A stretch of DNA of 64,000 bases from Hephaestia mangrovi (GTDB taxonomy: Bacteria; Pseudomonadota; Alphaproteobacteria; Sphingomonadales; Sphingomonadaceae), in the NCBI RefSeq assembly GCF_019880555.1, contig NZ_JAINVU010000003.1:124001-188000 (forward strand), written 5' to 3'. The position numbers were made by a program, and so were the translations under genes. Below are positions 10,161 through 18,900 of the stretch, one piece after another. The stretch's first letter is position 1. Every line of letters begins with the position of its first letter. The notes under the pieces were generated by a model. That model made no database searches, was not told the origin of the DNA, and saw nothing but the letters and a program-made list of their open reading frames with translations.

Positions 10161-11084
10161 ATGAGATTTGTCAGATTTTCGGCGCTCGCGCTTGCCACCG
10201 TATCGCTTTCGGCAAGCGCGCAGACCACGGCCGTGCCGCCGGCCGCAACCGCCACGCCGGCGCCCGCGACGATCGCTGCCGATCCGGCCTTGTGGGTGGT
10301 CAAGGACAAGGACACCACGGTCTATCTGTTCGGCACGATCCATGTGCTGAAACCGGGCTATTCGTGGTTCGACGACGGCGTGAAGGCGGCGTTCGACAAG
10401 GCCGATGCGCTGGTGCTGGAAATGGTGATGCCCGATCCCGCGGCGATGCAGGCGATGGTGATGAAGATGGGCATGGCGACCGACGGCACGCCGCTGTCGC
10501 AGAAGCTGCCCGAGGACGAGCGCGGCGACTATACCAAGGCAGTCGCCGAGATCGGCGCGCCGCAGGCGGTGGTCGATCGCCTGAAGCCGTGGCTGGCGGC
10601 GACCGAATTCTCGGTCGCGCCGCTGGTCAAGCTCGGCTACAGCCCGGCCAACGGGCCCGAGGCGGTGCTGACCGGCGCGGCCAAGGCGGCCAACAAGCAG
10701 GTGCTCGGCATGGAAACCGCCGAGCAGCAGTTCGGCTATCTCGACGGCTTGTCGCAGACCGCGCAGATGGCCTTTCTGAAATCGGCAATCGACGACATGC
10801 CCAAGCTCGGCGATGAGATGGGCGAGATGGTGACCGATTGGTCGAAGGGCGAGCCGCAGGCGCTGGCGAAGATCATGAACGACGATCTGACCGGCCAGCC
10901 CGAGCTCAAGCAGACGCTGCTGATCGATCGCAACGCGCGCTTCGCCTCGTGGATCGCCAACCGGATGAAGCAGCCGGGCACGGTGTTCGTCGCGGTCGGC
11001 GCCGGGCATCTGGCGGGCGACGGCAGCGTGCAGGCCGATCTCGCCAAGACCTACAAGCTGAAGGCGGTGCGGGTGGCATATTAG
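10161..11084 (+). CDS. TraB/GumN family protein, exported
   Basis: The 307-residue product has a signal peptide (MRFVRFSALALATVSLSASAQ) and is probably periplasmic. Family hallmarks are present: VYLFGTIHVLKP near the mature N-terminus, LVLEMVMPD, GMETAEQQF in the middle and VAVGAGHLAGDGSV near the C-terminus, with the conserved GT(I/V)H and GxGH histidines that in TraB/Tiki-type proteins are thought to bind metal. The start at 10161 has GGAGGG about 6 nt before it. Function in bacteria is not settled; a metalloprotease-like activity has been proposed for the superfamily. It stands alone, and a long palindrome follows it immediately. Confidence 0.88.
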   Translation: MRFVRFSALALATVSLSASAQTTAVPPAATATPAPATIAADPALWVVKDKDTTVYLFGTIHVLKPGYSWFDDGVKAAFDKADALVLEMVMPDPAAMQAMVMKMGMATDGTPLSQKLPEDERGDYTKAVAEIGAPQAVVDRLKPWLAATEFSVAPLVKLGYSPANGPEAVLTGAAKAANKQVLGMETAEQQFGYLDGLSQTAQMAFLKSAIDDMPKLGDEMGEMVTDWSKGEPQALAKIMNDDLTGQPELKQTLLIDRNARFASWIANRMKQPGTVFVAVGAGHLAGDGSVQADLAKTYKLKAVRVAY

Positions 11085-11091
11085 TATAGCG

Positions 11092-11168
11092 GCACCGGCC
11101 CGCTCCCCCACCCCACTTCCCATGCAGCATAAAGTCTTGGGAGGTGGGGTGGGGGAGCGGGCCGGTGC
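11092..11168. repeat. Near-perfect 31-bp inverted repeat
   Basis: Arms 11092-11122 and 11138-11168 match at 30 of 31 positions around a 15-nt loop. The outer core is GCACCGGCCCGCTCCCCC. A diverged copy with the same outer GC(A/G)CCGGCC(C/T)GCTC block lies at 12037-12114. It begins 8 nt after the TraB-family stop and ends about 130 nt before rplY; it may terminate transcription of the former. Confidence 0.8.
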
Positions 11169-11299
11169 GGCTCTCCAACAAGAACTCCCACCACCTTGCG
11201 TCTCTCGCGCGCGTAGCCTATAGGCGCGCGCTTCCGCGCCATGGTCATCCCTGGAGGCGTGACGCGGGAAGACGAACCCTTATGTTTCGGAGAATCAGA

Positions 11300-11962
11300 A
11301 TGAGCGACAATCTGACGCTCGCTGCCGAGACGCGTGAGCAGGTTGGCAAGGGAGCCTCCCGTTCGCTGCGTCGTGAAGGCCGCGTACCCGCCGTGATCTA
11401 CGGCAACAACGAAGACCCGACCCCGATTCACGTCGAGGAAAAGGCGCTGACCAAGCTGCTGATGACGGGCCACTTCATGAACTCGGTGATCATGGTCGAG
11501 GTGGGCGGCAAGGCCACGCGGACCCTGCCCAAGGACGTTACCTTCGACGTCGTCACCGATCGCCCGGTCCACGCGGACTTCCTGCGCATCTCCGAACACG
11601 CCAAGGTGCACGTCAACGTGCCCGTGAACTTCACCAATGAGGAAAAGGCGCCCGGCATCAAGCGCGGCGGCGTGCTCAACGTCGTTCGCCACGAGCTCGA
11701 GCTGGTGGTCGACGCGGCGAACATTCCCGACGAGATCGAGATCTCGCTCGAGGGCCTCGATGTCGGTGATTCGGTCCACATCAGCCACGTCAAGCTGCCC
11801 GAGGGCGCAGCGTCGGCGATCGAGGATCGCGATTTCACCATCGCCACCGTCGTTGCGCCGTCGGCACTGAAGTCGAGCGAAGGCGACAACGAAACCGAAG
11901 CGGCCGAACCCGCCGCCGGCGACGTCCCGGCGACCGAGCAATCGGACGACGCCGAGGGCTGA
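11300..11962 (+). CDS. rplY: 50S ribosomal protein L25 (CTC form)
   Basis: The 220-residue L25 of the long CTC type binds 5S rRNA in the large ribosomal subunit. The N-terminal L25 domain (about residues 1-95) starts [21 protein letters not shown] and contains VPAVIYG. The C-terminal beta domain (95-190) contains [18 protein letters not shown] and [14 protein letters not shown]. An acidic tail rich in Glu, Ala and Asp ends the protein. The start at 11300 is preceded by GGAG at the right distance. pth lies downstream after an intrinsic terminator and a palindromic repeat, the usual rplY-pth order. Confidence 0.96.
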   Translation: MSDNLTLAAETREQVGKGASRSLRREGRVPAVIYGNNEDPTPIHVEEKALTKLLMTGHFMNSVIMVEVGGKATRTLPKDVTFDVVTDRPVHADFLRISEHAKVHVNVPVNFTNEEKAPGIKRGGVLNVVRHELELVVDAANIPDEIEISLEGLDVGDSVHISHVKLPEGAASAIEDRDFTIATVVAPSALKSSEGDNETEAAEPAAGDVPATEQSDDAEG

Positions 11963-11972
11963 TCGTTCCAAT

Positions 11973-12008
11973 CGGCCTCCGGTCCAGCGATCGGAGGCCG
12001 GTTTCTTA
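11973..12008 (+). terminator. Intrinsic terminator of rplY
   Basis: A CGGCCTCCG / CGGAGGCCG stem with a 10-nt loop is followed by the T-rich GTTTCTTATTT, 10 nt after the rplY stop. Confidence 0.8.
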
Positions 12009-12036
12009 TTTGATCGGTTTGCAGCTACGCTGCGCG

Positions 12037-12114
12037 GCGCCGGCCCGCTCTCCCGCCTCGATTTCTCAAGCTATCATGCTGAATGGGAAGCCGGGGCGGA
12101 GAGCAGGCCGGCGC
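12037..12114. repeat. Inverted repeat, second copy of the 11092 family
   Basis: The outer arms GCGCCGGCCCGCTCTCC and GGAGAGCAGGCCGGCGC pair around a 30-odd-nt centre. It sits in the rplY-pth gap, 37 nt before the pth start. Together with 11092-11168 it brackets rplY. Confidence 0.65.
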
Positions 12115-12150
12115 CGCGACCGTTTCGGGGCAGCCGACCAAGGAGACAAG

Positions 12151-12720
12151 ATGCAGCTGTGGGCCGGCCTCGGCAATCCGGGCGCGAAATATGCGATGAA
12201 CCGGCACAATGTCGGCTTCATGGCGATCGACGCGATCGCCGACCTGCATCGTTTCGAGGCGGCAAAGAAGCGCTTCAACGGCTGGGCGATCGAGGCGCGG
12301 CTCGGCACCGAAAAGCTGATCCTGCTGAAGCCCGCGACCTTCATGAACGACAGCGGCCAGTCGATCGGTGAAGCGATGCGCTTCTATCGGCTGACGCCGG
12401 CCGACGTCACGGTGTTTCACGACGAGCTCGATCTGGCGCCGTTCAAGGTCAAGGTGAAGGTCGGCGGCGGCACGGCGGGGCATAACGGCTTGCGATCGAC
12501 CGCGGCGCATATCGGCCCCGATTTCCGCCGCGTGCGCCTGGGCATCGGCCATCCCGGCCACAAGGACCGGGTGCATGGCTATGTGCTCGGCAATTATGCC
12601 AAGGCGGAGATCGATCCGCTCGCCGAGATGCTGGGCGCGATCGCCGCCGAGGCGCACTGGCTCGCCGCCGGCGACGACGCGCGCTTCATGAACGACGTGG
12701 CCTTGCGCCAGCAGGATTGA
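12151..12720 (+). CDS. pth: Peptidyl-tRNA hydrolase
   Basis: The 189-residue cytosolic enzyme releases peptides from peptidyl-tRNA that has dropped off the ribosome, so that tRNA can be reused. Catalytic and substrate-binding residues are in place: N9 in GLGNPG, H19 in NRHNVG, D91 in FHDELDL and N112 in GHNGLRS. FMNDSG is the other family signature. Length is normal. The start at 12151 has an AAGGAGA ribosome-binding site 6 nt upstream; a longer open frame upstream runs through the palindromic repeat and is not credible as protein. Confidence 0.97.
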   Translation: MQLWAGLGNPGAKYAMNRHNVGFMAIDAIADLHRFEAAKKRFNGWAIEARLGTEKLILLKPATFMNDSGQSIGEAMRFYRLTPADVTVFHDELDLAPFKVKVKVGGGTAGHNGLRSTAAHIGPDFRRVRLGIGHPGHKDRVHGYVLGNYAKAEIDPLAEMLGAIAAEAHWLAAGDDARFMNDVALRQQD

Positions 12721-12799
12721 GCGGTTTCGCCCCGATCCCGCCATGTCGGCGCGGGTCCATTCTTCGCCCCTATTCTGCGCCGACCCGCGGTTCTCCCCC

Positions 12800-15700
12800 T
12801 CAGGACGGTGCCTTAACCCCCTGCGGCAGCGCCTCGACATCATAAGCGTGTTTCGCGCCGGCGAGCCAATGCTGCACCGCTGCCTTGACCGCCGCGGCAT
12901 CGACCTTTTCGATCGTGCCGGGCAGGGCGCGGATCGCGGCCAGCACGCGTGGATCATCGAGATCGTCGTCGACGCGCCCGAGCCAATAGACATTGTTGGT
13001 CTGCGATCGCCGGTAGGCCGAGAGCTTGGTGCTGAGCGCGCGCTGCAATTCGTCGGCAGTCGGCCCCTTGGCGGCGAGATCGGCGATGATCGAATCCAGC
13101 GTCTTGTAGAAATCGCCGATCCGTTCGACGCGAAGCTGCGCGGCGGCGAGCACGAAGCCGTAATCGGGCAGCTCGCTCGATTGCGTGCTGTCCGCGAACG
13201 GCGTGTAGCTGCCGCCCTGCGTCTCGCGGAACTGGCTGGTCAGCCGGTCCTGGATCACCGATGCCGCGACATCGAGCGCGACGCTTTCGGGGAAATTCTT
13301 GAGCACGCCGGTCGTCGGATAAACGCGGCCGACCGCGGCCTGATCGGGATCGCCCTTGTGACGCAGGATCACCGGCGTCTTGCCCGTCCAGCGCGCGCTG
13401 ACCGCGAGTTCCTGCGCGGTCGGCTTGGCCGAGGGGCGTGGCGGCAGCGCGCCGAGCGTTTTCGCGACGTCGGCGACCAGCGCATCGGGATCGAGATCGC
13501 CGACCGCGACGACCTTGACCGGCCCCTGGCCAAGTTGCGCCTGCCAGAAAGCGCGGAACTGATCGAGCGTCAGCGCACCGACCGTGTCGGGCGACGGCAG
13601 CGCCTCGAACCGCTTGTCGCCGCCGTGGAAATAGGGCGCACCGAACGCCTGCAGCACCGTGGTCGGCGCCGCGAAATAGGCCTGATAGGTCGCCTTGAAA
13701 CTGTTCTTCATGCGATCGATCGGCGTTTCGGCATAGCGCATCTGGGTGATCGCGCCGGTAATCAGCTTGAGCGCGTCGCCAGCGTCCTGCTGATCGGTAT
13801 GGCTGGTGAAAGTCAGCGCATCGGGCGCTTGTTGCAGGGCGAAACCGATCTGGCGGCCGGCGGTGAGCCGCGTCAGCTCATCGGGGGTGAACGGCCCGAA
13901 GCCCGCGGCGGTCAGTGCAGCCGAGCTCCATAACAGGCCGGGATCGTCCACCGGGCGGCCGTAGAGGCCGTGGCCCAGTTCGACCTTGAGGCGGATCGCG
14001 CCCTTTTCGTACGGCGTCTGCTTGTAATCGAGCTCGACACCGTTGGCGAAAGTGACTCGCTGGATACCGAGATCGGGGATCGCCCGGCGGGAGACGACCT
14101 TGCCCGGCGTCTCGTCGATCCTGAGCTCGTCCAGCGACACTTTGCGCAGCGCCTCGGTAGCGGCGGCCGCGGTCTTGCGCGCTGCCTCAAGCGCGGCGAC
14201 CACGGCATCGTCGCCACCGGCGACCGGAGTCGAGCTCAGCAGGATCATCCGCGGATCGGGAGCGAGCTGGCGATCAATCGCCCTGGCGACGACATCGGGG
14301 GTGAGCGACGCCTTCGCCGCCTGGAACAGCTTGAGATAGAAGGCGCGCGTCGGCGTCACGTCGTGCTGATCGACGTCGCGGATATAAGTGTTCGCCAGCG
14401 ACGGCGAATTCTCGGTCTGACGCATGTCGACCGACTTGCGCAGCCCTTCCTCGATGCCGGCGACCTGTTGATCGATCTCGGCCTGCGACGGCGGCGTCTC
14501 GCGCAGCCGGTTGAGCACGCCGAAGGTTTCGTCGAGCGCAGCTTTCCAGTCGCCCGGCTTGGGCACGATCGAGACGGTCAATTGATCGGCGACGTGGCGC
14601 GCGGTGGGATAATTCGCCGTCGCGTTGACGATCGCCTTGCCCTGCTGCGCCTCGGTCGCCAGCCGCTGCGCGATGATCCGCGTGGCGACGAAATCGGCGA
14701 ACTGCGCCTGCTGCCTGGCGATGGTGAACGGCGCGTCGTCATGCGGGTGCATCCAGGCGAGCTGGATCGCGTTCGGAGCCTGCGGATCGACCACGACTGC
14801 GGCGGGCTTCGGCGGCGTCGCAATCTTGCCATCGTCGGGCTGGGGTGGCGGTGCGCCGGTCGCCCGCCAATCGCCGAACGCCTGCTTGATGCCGGCGACC
14901 AGCATCTGCGGATCGGCGTCCCCGACCACCACCACGACCGCGCGATCGGGGCGATACCATCGATGATAGAATGATTTGAGCTTGTCCGCGGTGGCGGCGG
15001 CGAGTGTCGCATCGGTGCCGCCCAGCTCGCGCTTGGCCGCGGTAAGGCCGGTGAGGAAGATCGCGTTGCCGGCATCCTGCACCTTACGCGACAAGGGCGA
15101 GATGCGCTGCTGGCGCTCGGCAATCACCACCTGGCGCTCGGTATCGAGCAGCTTGGGGTCGAAGCTCGCCTCGCGCATCATGTCCGACAGCACGTCGATC
15201 GCCTGCTTGTACGATGCGGGGTCGGACTTGGGCAGATCGAGCATGAAGGTGGTCGCAGTGTAGGTCGTCGAGGCATTGGTATCGCTGCCGAAGCTGGCGC
15301 CGAGCCGTTGCCAGATGCGCACCGCATCGCCGTCCGGATAATTTTTGGTGCCGCGAAACACCATGTGTTCGATGAGGTGCGACCAGCCCTGCTGATCGGG
15401 TGTCTCGTCGAGCGCGCCGACATCCATCCGCACCCGGATCGCGATCGTGCCTTGCGGAATCGCGTTCTGGCGAACGGCATAGCGCACGCCGTTGGGCAAA
15501 ATGCCTGTCACCCAGGCGGGATCGGCGGGGATGTCGCTCCCCTCATGCTCCCATGAGGTCGCTGCGGCGATCCCGGGGGCAGTCGCCTGAGCCGTCCGGC
15601 CCGCCGCCGCGCCAGACGCCTGGACCTGCGCGGGCGCCGCTTGGGCGAGCGTGAGCGCCGCGAGCAGGCTGGTGCCGCTCAGCCACCAGTTTCTGGTCAT
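12800..15700 (-). CDS. M16 family zinc peptidase, exported
   Basis: The 966-residue two-lobed insulinase/pitrilysin-type metallopeptidase has a signal peptide ending near AQAAPAQ, so it should act in the periplasm. The inverted zinc motif HLIEH lies at residues 108-112 in the first M16 domain, followed by the usual GTKNYPDGD and an inactive second half with LGHGLYGRPVDDPGL. Such enzymes degrade short peptides. It is the last gene of a probable operon with the two DUF2807 genes upstream (39-nt and 33-nt gaps). A second M16 peptidase is encoded at 40489. Confidence 0.93.
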   Translation of the reverse strand: MTRNWWLSGTSLLAALTLAQAAPAQVQASGAAAGRTAQATAPGIAAATSWEHEGSDIPADPAWVTGILPNGVRYAVRQNAIPQGTIAIRVRMDVGALDETPDQQGWSHLIEHMVFRGTKNYPDGDAVRIWQRLGASFGSDTNASTTYTATTFMLDLPKSDPASYKQAIDVLSDMMREASFDPKLLDTERQVVIAERQQRISPLSRKVQDAGNAIFLTGLTAAKRELGGTDATLAAATADKLKSFYHRWYRPDRAVVVVVGDADPQMLVAGIKQAFGDWRATGAPPPQPDDGKIATPPKPAAVVVDPQAPNAIQLAWMHPHDDAPFTIARQQAQFADFVATRIIAQRLATEAQQGKAIVNATANYPTARHVADQLTVSIVPKPGDWKAALDETFGVLNRLRETPPSQAEIDQQVAGIEEGLRKSVDMRQTENSPSLANTYIRDVDQHDVTPTRAFYLKLFQAAKASLTPDVVARAIDRQLAPDPRMILLSSTPVAGGDDAVVAALEAARKTAAAATEALRKVSLDELRIDETPGKVVSRRAIPDLGIQRVTFANGVELDYKQTPYEKGAIRLKVELGHGLYGRPVDDPGLLWSSAALTAAGFGPFTPDELTRLTAGRQIGFALQQAPDALTFTSHTDQQDAGDALKLITGAITQMRYAETPIDRMKNSFKATYQAYFAAPTTVLQAFGAPYFHGGDKRFEALPSPDTVGALTLDQFRAFWQAQLGQGPVKVVAVGDLDPDALVADVAKTLGALPPRPSAKPTAQELAVSARWTGKTPVILRHKGDPDQAAVGRVYPTTGVLKNFPESVALDVAASVIQDRLTSQFRETQGGSYTPFADSTQSSELPDYGFVLAAAQLRVERIGDFYKTLDSIIADLAAKGPTADELQRALSTKLSAYRRSQTNNVYWLGRVDDDLDDPRVLAAIRALPGTIEKVDAAAVKAAVQHWLAGAKHAYDVEALPQGVKAPS

Positions 15701-15739
15701 GGCTATTCCTTTTTCACGAATGGTCGAACGGGGGGACGA

Positions 15740-16441
15740 TCAATGCGCCTGCTTCCCGCATCGCACCGGGCCGCCCGCGACGGCATGGACGGTGCAGGAC
15801 GGCGATCCGGCCACCGTCACCGGGCCGAGGCCGGTGGTAGTGATCGCGGCGGTGTAGCGCGCGGCGAGATCGAGCTGGCCCGGCCCATCGGAGCGCGCGG
15901 TAAGATCGTCGACCATGAGATCGGTCGCCTTTACCGAGCCCGGCCCCATCACCGTCACCAGCGCGCGATGGGCGGTGCCGCCGAGCGTCATCTGCCCGGC
16001 GCCGACGATGCGCGCGTTGAGCTGATCGGCGGTAATCGCGCCCACCGCAAGCGCGCCCGAGCCATTGAGCGTCAGATCGATCTTCTGGCCCTTCATCGCG
16101 TCGATCGTCAGCGTCGCGCCGGCATTGATCGTCGCCGATTGCAGGCTGGGGGTGGTCAGCGTGACGGCGGGCGGGGTGATCATCTCGCCCGAATCGCTCG
16201 ACCAGTCGGCGGCGCCCATGGTCACCACCGCGGTATCGCCCTCGACGCGCACCGTGAGCGCGTCAAGCGCGTTGTTGCTGCCGCTGGCGGTCGCGCCGGG
16301 GCTGGCGCCGGTATGCACGGTGACGGCGAATGGCCCGTCGACGCGGAGGCGCGTGAAGCTGCCGACCATGAAGCTGCGGTCGGCGGCGTGGGCGATGCCC
16401 GGCAAGGCGAGCAGCGCGAGCGCGAGGAGCGGGCGGATCAT
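15740..16441 (-). CDS. Head-GIN (DUF2807) domain protein, exported
   Basis: The 233-residue protein has a cleavable signal peptide (MIRPLLALALLALPGIAHA). The body from about residue 25 is a DUF2807/putative auto-transporter adhesin head-GIN domain: FTRLRVDGPFAVTVHTG, then right-handed beta-helix-like repeats around NGSG, VGAG and MGPGSV. Two cysteines occur near the C-terminus. It is probably periplasmic or surface-exposed; the molecular role of this family is unknown. It lies between the larger DUF2807 lipoprotein gene and the M16 peptidase on the same strand. Confidence 0.85.
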   Translation of the reverse strand: MIRPLLALALLALPGIAHAADRSFMVGSFTRLRVDGPFAVTVHTGASPGATASGSNNALDALTVRVEGDTAVVTMGAADWSSDSGEMITPPAVTLTTPSLQSATINAGATLTIDAMKGQKIDLTLNGSGALAVGAITADQLNARIVGAGQMTLGGTAHRALVTVMGPGSVKATDLMVDDLTARSDGPGQLDLAARYTAAITTTGLGPVTVAGSPSCTVHAVAGGPVRCGKQAH

Positions 16442-16474
16442 CCCCGCTTCACTCGCACCGATCGCGCGCGCGGG

Positions 16475-17206
16475 TCAATGCCCGCAGCGCACCTCGCCCG
16501 ACCCCATCTTGGACACATCACAGGTGGCGTTGCCGCCGAGATCGACGTCGCCCGATCCCATCATCGACACCTTGGCATGGCCGTTGACCACCGCCTTGGC
16601 ATCGCCCGAGCCAGCGATCGAGACCTTGCCCGCGCTCGCGGTCAGCCCGCCGGCGTCGATATTGCCCGATCCGGCGATCGACAGCGACAGATCCTGCGTC
16701 GCCCCCGATGCGTCGATATCGCCCGAACCGGCGATCGACAGCGTCACCGAACCGGCCTTGATCTGGTGAATCGAGAGATCGCCCGAACCCGCGGTCGAGC
16801 CCTCGAATGCGCCGCCCTCGACGCGATCGACCGCCATGTCGCCCGAGCCCGAGATGCTCGCCGCGCGGATCGCCGGCATCGTCACGAACACCTTGACGTC
16901 GCGGCCGCCGCCCCAGCTCATATGGTTCGACTTGCGGCTGATCTTGAGCACGTCGCCGTCCTTGACGATCTTGAGATCGTCGAGCCGATCCGACGGACCT
17001 TCGGCACGGACCGAGAAATCGGGGCCGACGCGCACGTCTGCATTGTCCGATCCGCGCAGATCGACCGCGTTGAAGCCGGCGACCTGAAACGTCCGCAACG
17101 TGCCCTGGCCCGACGCGGGCACGCCGGGCTGGCTGTCGTTATCGCCGCCGCCGTGGAACGAACAGGCGACGAGGGGCATGGCAGCGAGAATCATCAGGGC
17201 ACGCAT
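16475..17206 (-). CDS. Head-GIN (DUF2807) lipoprotein with GSGD repeats
   Basis: The 243-residue predicted lipoprotein has a signal peptide MRALMILAAMPLVAC with a lipobox at the end (LVAC), followed by a His/Gly/Asp-rich linker. The DUF2807 domain begins at RTFQVAGFNAVDLRGSD. The second half consists of seven repeats of about 15-25 residues, each with a GSGD/GSGN/GSGE turn, as expected for a beta-helix. The start at 17206 has a perfect AAGGAGG eight nt upstream; an upstream in-frame start at 17242 lies within the operator. It is the first gene of a probable three-gene operon and is preceded by a perfect-arm 22-bp palindrome. Confidence 0.85.
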   Translation of the reverse strand: MRALMILAAMPLVACSFHGGGDNDSQPGVPASGQGTLRTFQVAGFNAVDLRGSDNADVRVGPDFSVRAEGPSDRLDDLKIVKDGDVLKISRKSNHMSWGGGRDVKVFVTMPAIRAASISGSGDMAVDRVEGGAFEGSTAGSGDLSIHQIKAGSVTLSIAGSGDIDASGATQDLSLSIAGSGNIDAGGLTASAGKVSIAGSGDAKAVVNGHAKVSMMGSGDVDLGGNATCDVSKMGSGEVRCGH

Positions 17207-17220
17207 CGGCAACCTCCTTT

Positions 17221-17242
17221 GTGTATTGCTTCTATAATACAC
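17221..17242 (-). promoter_or_regulatory. Operator-like palindrome with perfect GTGTATT / AATACAC arms
   Basis: A GTGTATT arm, 8 nt, then AATACAC. It overlaps a plausible minus-strand -10 (TATTAT) of the DUF2807 operon and ends 7 nt before its Shine-Dalgarno. The layout suggests repression by a dimeric regulator. A one-mismatch copy lies at 595-616. Confidence 0.6.
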
Positions 17243-17280
17243 TTGTCATGGCCGTGCAAGACGATCCCGCGCATCTTGCC

Positions 17281-17316
17281 CGACGTCACCCTGAACTTGT
17301 TTCAGGGTCCATGGAC
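17281..17316. repeat. Single REP-like unit
   Basis: It contains CCTGAACTTGTTTCAGGG followed by TCCATGGACC, the same unit as in the pair at 1143-1240. It lies between the carD terminator and the DUF2807 operon promoter. Confidence 0.6.
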
Positions 17317-17345
17317 CAACCGCCGTCCCGCGCCTTGCGCTCACG

Positions 17346-17373
17346 AAAAGGGCGGCCGCAGCGCGACCGCCCT
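17346..17373 (-). terminator. Intrinsic terminator of carD
   Basis: On the minus strand a GGGCGGTCGC / GCGGCCGCCC stem with a 3-nt loop is followed by TTTT, about 20 nt after the carD stop codon. Confidence 0.8.
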
Positions 17374-17393
17374 CTTCCCGCAAAAGCCCGATG

Positions 17394-17927
17394 TCAGGCC
17401 TCTGCCTTTTCCTTGGCGTGGAGCGGTGCGGCCTTGCGCAGGATATCGAGGATCTTTTCCTGCGCCGCGCGCTCGTCGGTTTCCTCCATCGCAGCCAGCT
17501 CGCGGGCAAGACGGCTGGTGGCGCCTTCGAAAATCTGCCGTTCCGAATAGCTCTGCTCGGGCTGGTCGTCGGCGCGGAACAGGTCGCGGACCACCTCGGC
17601 GATCGACACGAGGTCGCCCGAATTGATCTTCGCTTCATATTCTTGCGCGCGGCGCGACCACATGGTGCGCTTGACCTTGGGCTTGCCCTTCAGCGTATCG
17701 AGCGCTTCCTTGAGCGTCTTGTCGCTGGAAAGCTTGCGCATCCCGATCGATTCCGCCTTGTTGGTCGGCACGCGGAGCGTCATCTTCTCCTTTTCGAAGC
17801 GTAGCACGTAAAGCTCAAGTTGCATGCCGGCGATTTCCTGGCGTTGCAGTTCAATCACGCGGCCGACGCCGTGCTTGGGGTAAACGACATAATCTCCGAC
17901 ATCGAAGGAGAGCGCCTTGGCGACCAT
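17394..17927 (-). CDS. carD: CarD family transcriptional regulator
   Basis: The 177-residue protein has the CarD/TRCF RNA polymerase-interaction domain at its N-terminus (FDVGDYVVYPKHGVGRV, VLRFEKEKMTLRVP) and the helical DNA-binding CarD C-terminal domain (about residues 65-165) with MWSRRAQEYEAKINSGD and the conserved W. CarD proteins bind the RNA polymerase beta subunit and stabilise open promoter complexes, chiefly at rRNA and stress-related promoters. The length is typical for alphaproteobacteria. The 271-nt region upstream (17928-18198) is AT-richer around 18060-18090 and probably holds the promoter; no gene is seen there. Confidence 0.95.
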   Translation of the reverse strand: MVAKALSFDVGDYVVYPKHGVGRVIELQRQEIAGMQLELYVLRFEKEKMTLRVPTNKAESIGMRKLSSDKTLKEALDTLKGKPKVKRTMWSRRAQEYEAKINSGDLVSIAEVVRDLFRADDQPEQSYSERQIFEGATSRLARELAAMEETDERAAQEKILDILRKAAPLHAKEKAEA

Positions 17928-18198
17928 TCTTGAAAGCCTTTCCCTTGGATCGACTCCGCACGATCGCCTATTGCCGGCATGAAACCGGATGGCGCATCGG
18001 GGAGGAATAAATGCGACTCCAGGCGGGCGACGACAAAGATCGTGCCCGTCGAATCTTCATTTAACATACTTGCAATAAAATTACCAGCGTTGCTTCGATC
18101 CGAACAGCGCAGCACCGCGCGTTTCCGCCGGCAACTGACCGGCGGATCGCCTGACCCGCAACCAAACGGGTATTCAGCCTTTTATCGGCGCGGAGCGA

Positions 18199-18540
18199 TC
18201 AATCGCCCTGGCCGGGTTCGGGCGAGAAATACTTATCGTACTTGCCCTCTTCGCCCTTGTGCTCATCGGCATCGGCCGGCGTCTGGCCGGCATTGCGCGT
18301 GACGTTGGGCCATTGCGTCGAGAAAGTCGAATTGACCTCGAGCCACTTTTCCAGCCCGTTTTCGGTGTCGGGCAGGATCGCCTCGGCCGGGCATTCGGGC
18401 TCGCACACGCCACAATCGATACATTCATTGGGATTGATGACGAGCATGTTCTCGCCTTCGTAGAAACAATCGACCGGACAGACTTCGACGCAATCCATGT
18501 ACTTGCAACGGATGCAGGCCTCGGTGACGACGTAGGTCAT
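18199..18540 (-). CDS. fdxA: 7Fe ferredoxin FdxA
   Basis: The 113-residue ferredoxin carries one [3Fe-4S] and one [4Fe-4S] cluster. The N-terminal cysteines are C9, C17, C21 and C25 in the pattern [11 protein letters not shown] then CPVDC, and the second set is [12 protein letters not shown]. The C-terminal extension with [10 protein letters not shown] and WPN is typical of the alphaproteobacterial FdxA family. It acts as a small cytosolic electron carrier. It is placed between carD and the S4-protein gene, all on one strand, a conserved neighbourhood in alphaproteobacteria. Confidence 0.96.
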   Translation of the reverse strand: MTYVVTEACIRCKYMDCVEVCPVDCFYEGENMLVINPNECIDCGVCEPECPAEAILPDTENGLEKWLEVNSTFSTQWPNVTRNAGQTPADADEHKGEEGKYDKYFSPEPGQGD

Positions 18541-18606
18541 TGCCGGAAAACTCCCTTGGCGGCGTGACGAATGCGGGTTCGCTGCTATGCGCGCGCGCCG
18601 GGCACG

Positions 18607-18900
18607 TCAATCGCCCGCCGCTTCCTGCGAGACGTTTGCAAGATCGGCATAGCATGCGCGCGCCTCCGCCGGCGGGCCGCGCCGCACCGGCAGCGCGTCG
18701 ACGCGCAGCACGCGGACAGCGCCGCGATGATCGGCAAAGGTCAGTATGTTGCCGAGGCGAACCGGCGCCGCGGCCTTGTCGATCGCGCGGCCGTCGATGC
18801 GCAGATGCCCCGATCCCGCCAGCGCCTGGGCATGGGGTCGCGTCTTCACCAGCCGGGCATACCACAGGAAACGATCGAGCCGCATCGTTTCAGCGGCCAT
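18607..18900 (-). CDS. S4-domain RNA-binding protein (HslR-like)
   Basis: The 97-residue protein is an S4 RNA-binding domain: MRLDRFLWYARLVKTRPHAQALAG followed by HLRIDGRAIDKAA and GNILTF. It resembles Hsp15/HslR, which binds stalled 50S subunits carrying nascent chains, although the family also includes other RNA binders. The start at 18900 lies inside the 3' end of the helicase gene (11-nt overlap), suggesting translational coupling; an ATG at 18885 is an alternative. The C-terminal tail is basic then acidic and low in conservation. Confidence 0.88.
   Translation of the reverse strand: MAAETMRLDRFLWYARLVKTRPHAQALAGSGHLRIDGRAIDKAAAPVRLGNILTFADHRGAVRVLRVDALPVRRGPPAEARACYADLANVSQEAAGD

Noticed and set aside
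16475-17206. DNA tandem repeat array
   Set aside because: The repetition is at the protein level (GSGD turns of a beta-helix) with diverged codons; it is not a direct DNA repeat or CRISPR.
15641-17626. Long plus-strand frame through the DUF2807 genes and a REP unit
   Set aside because: It translates a REP unit and the complements of two good genes; no start signal or family.
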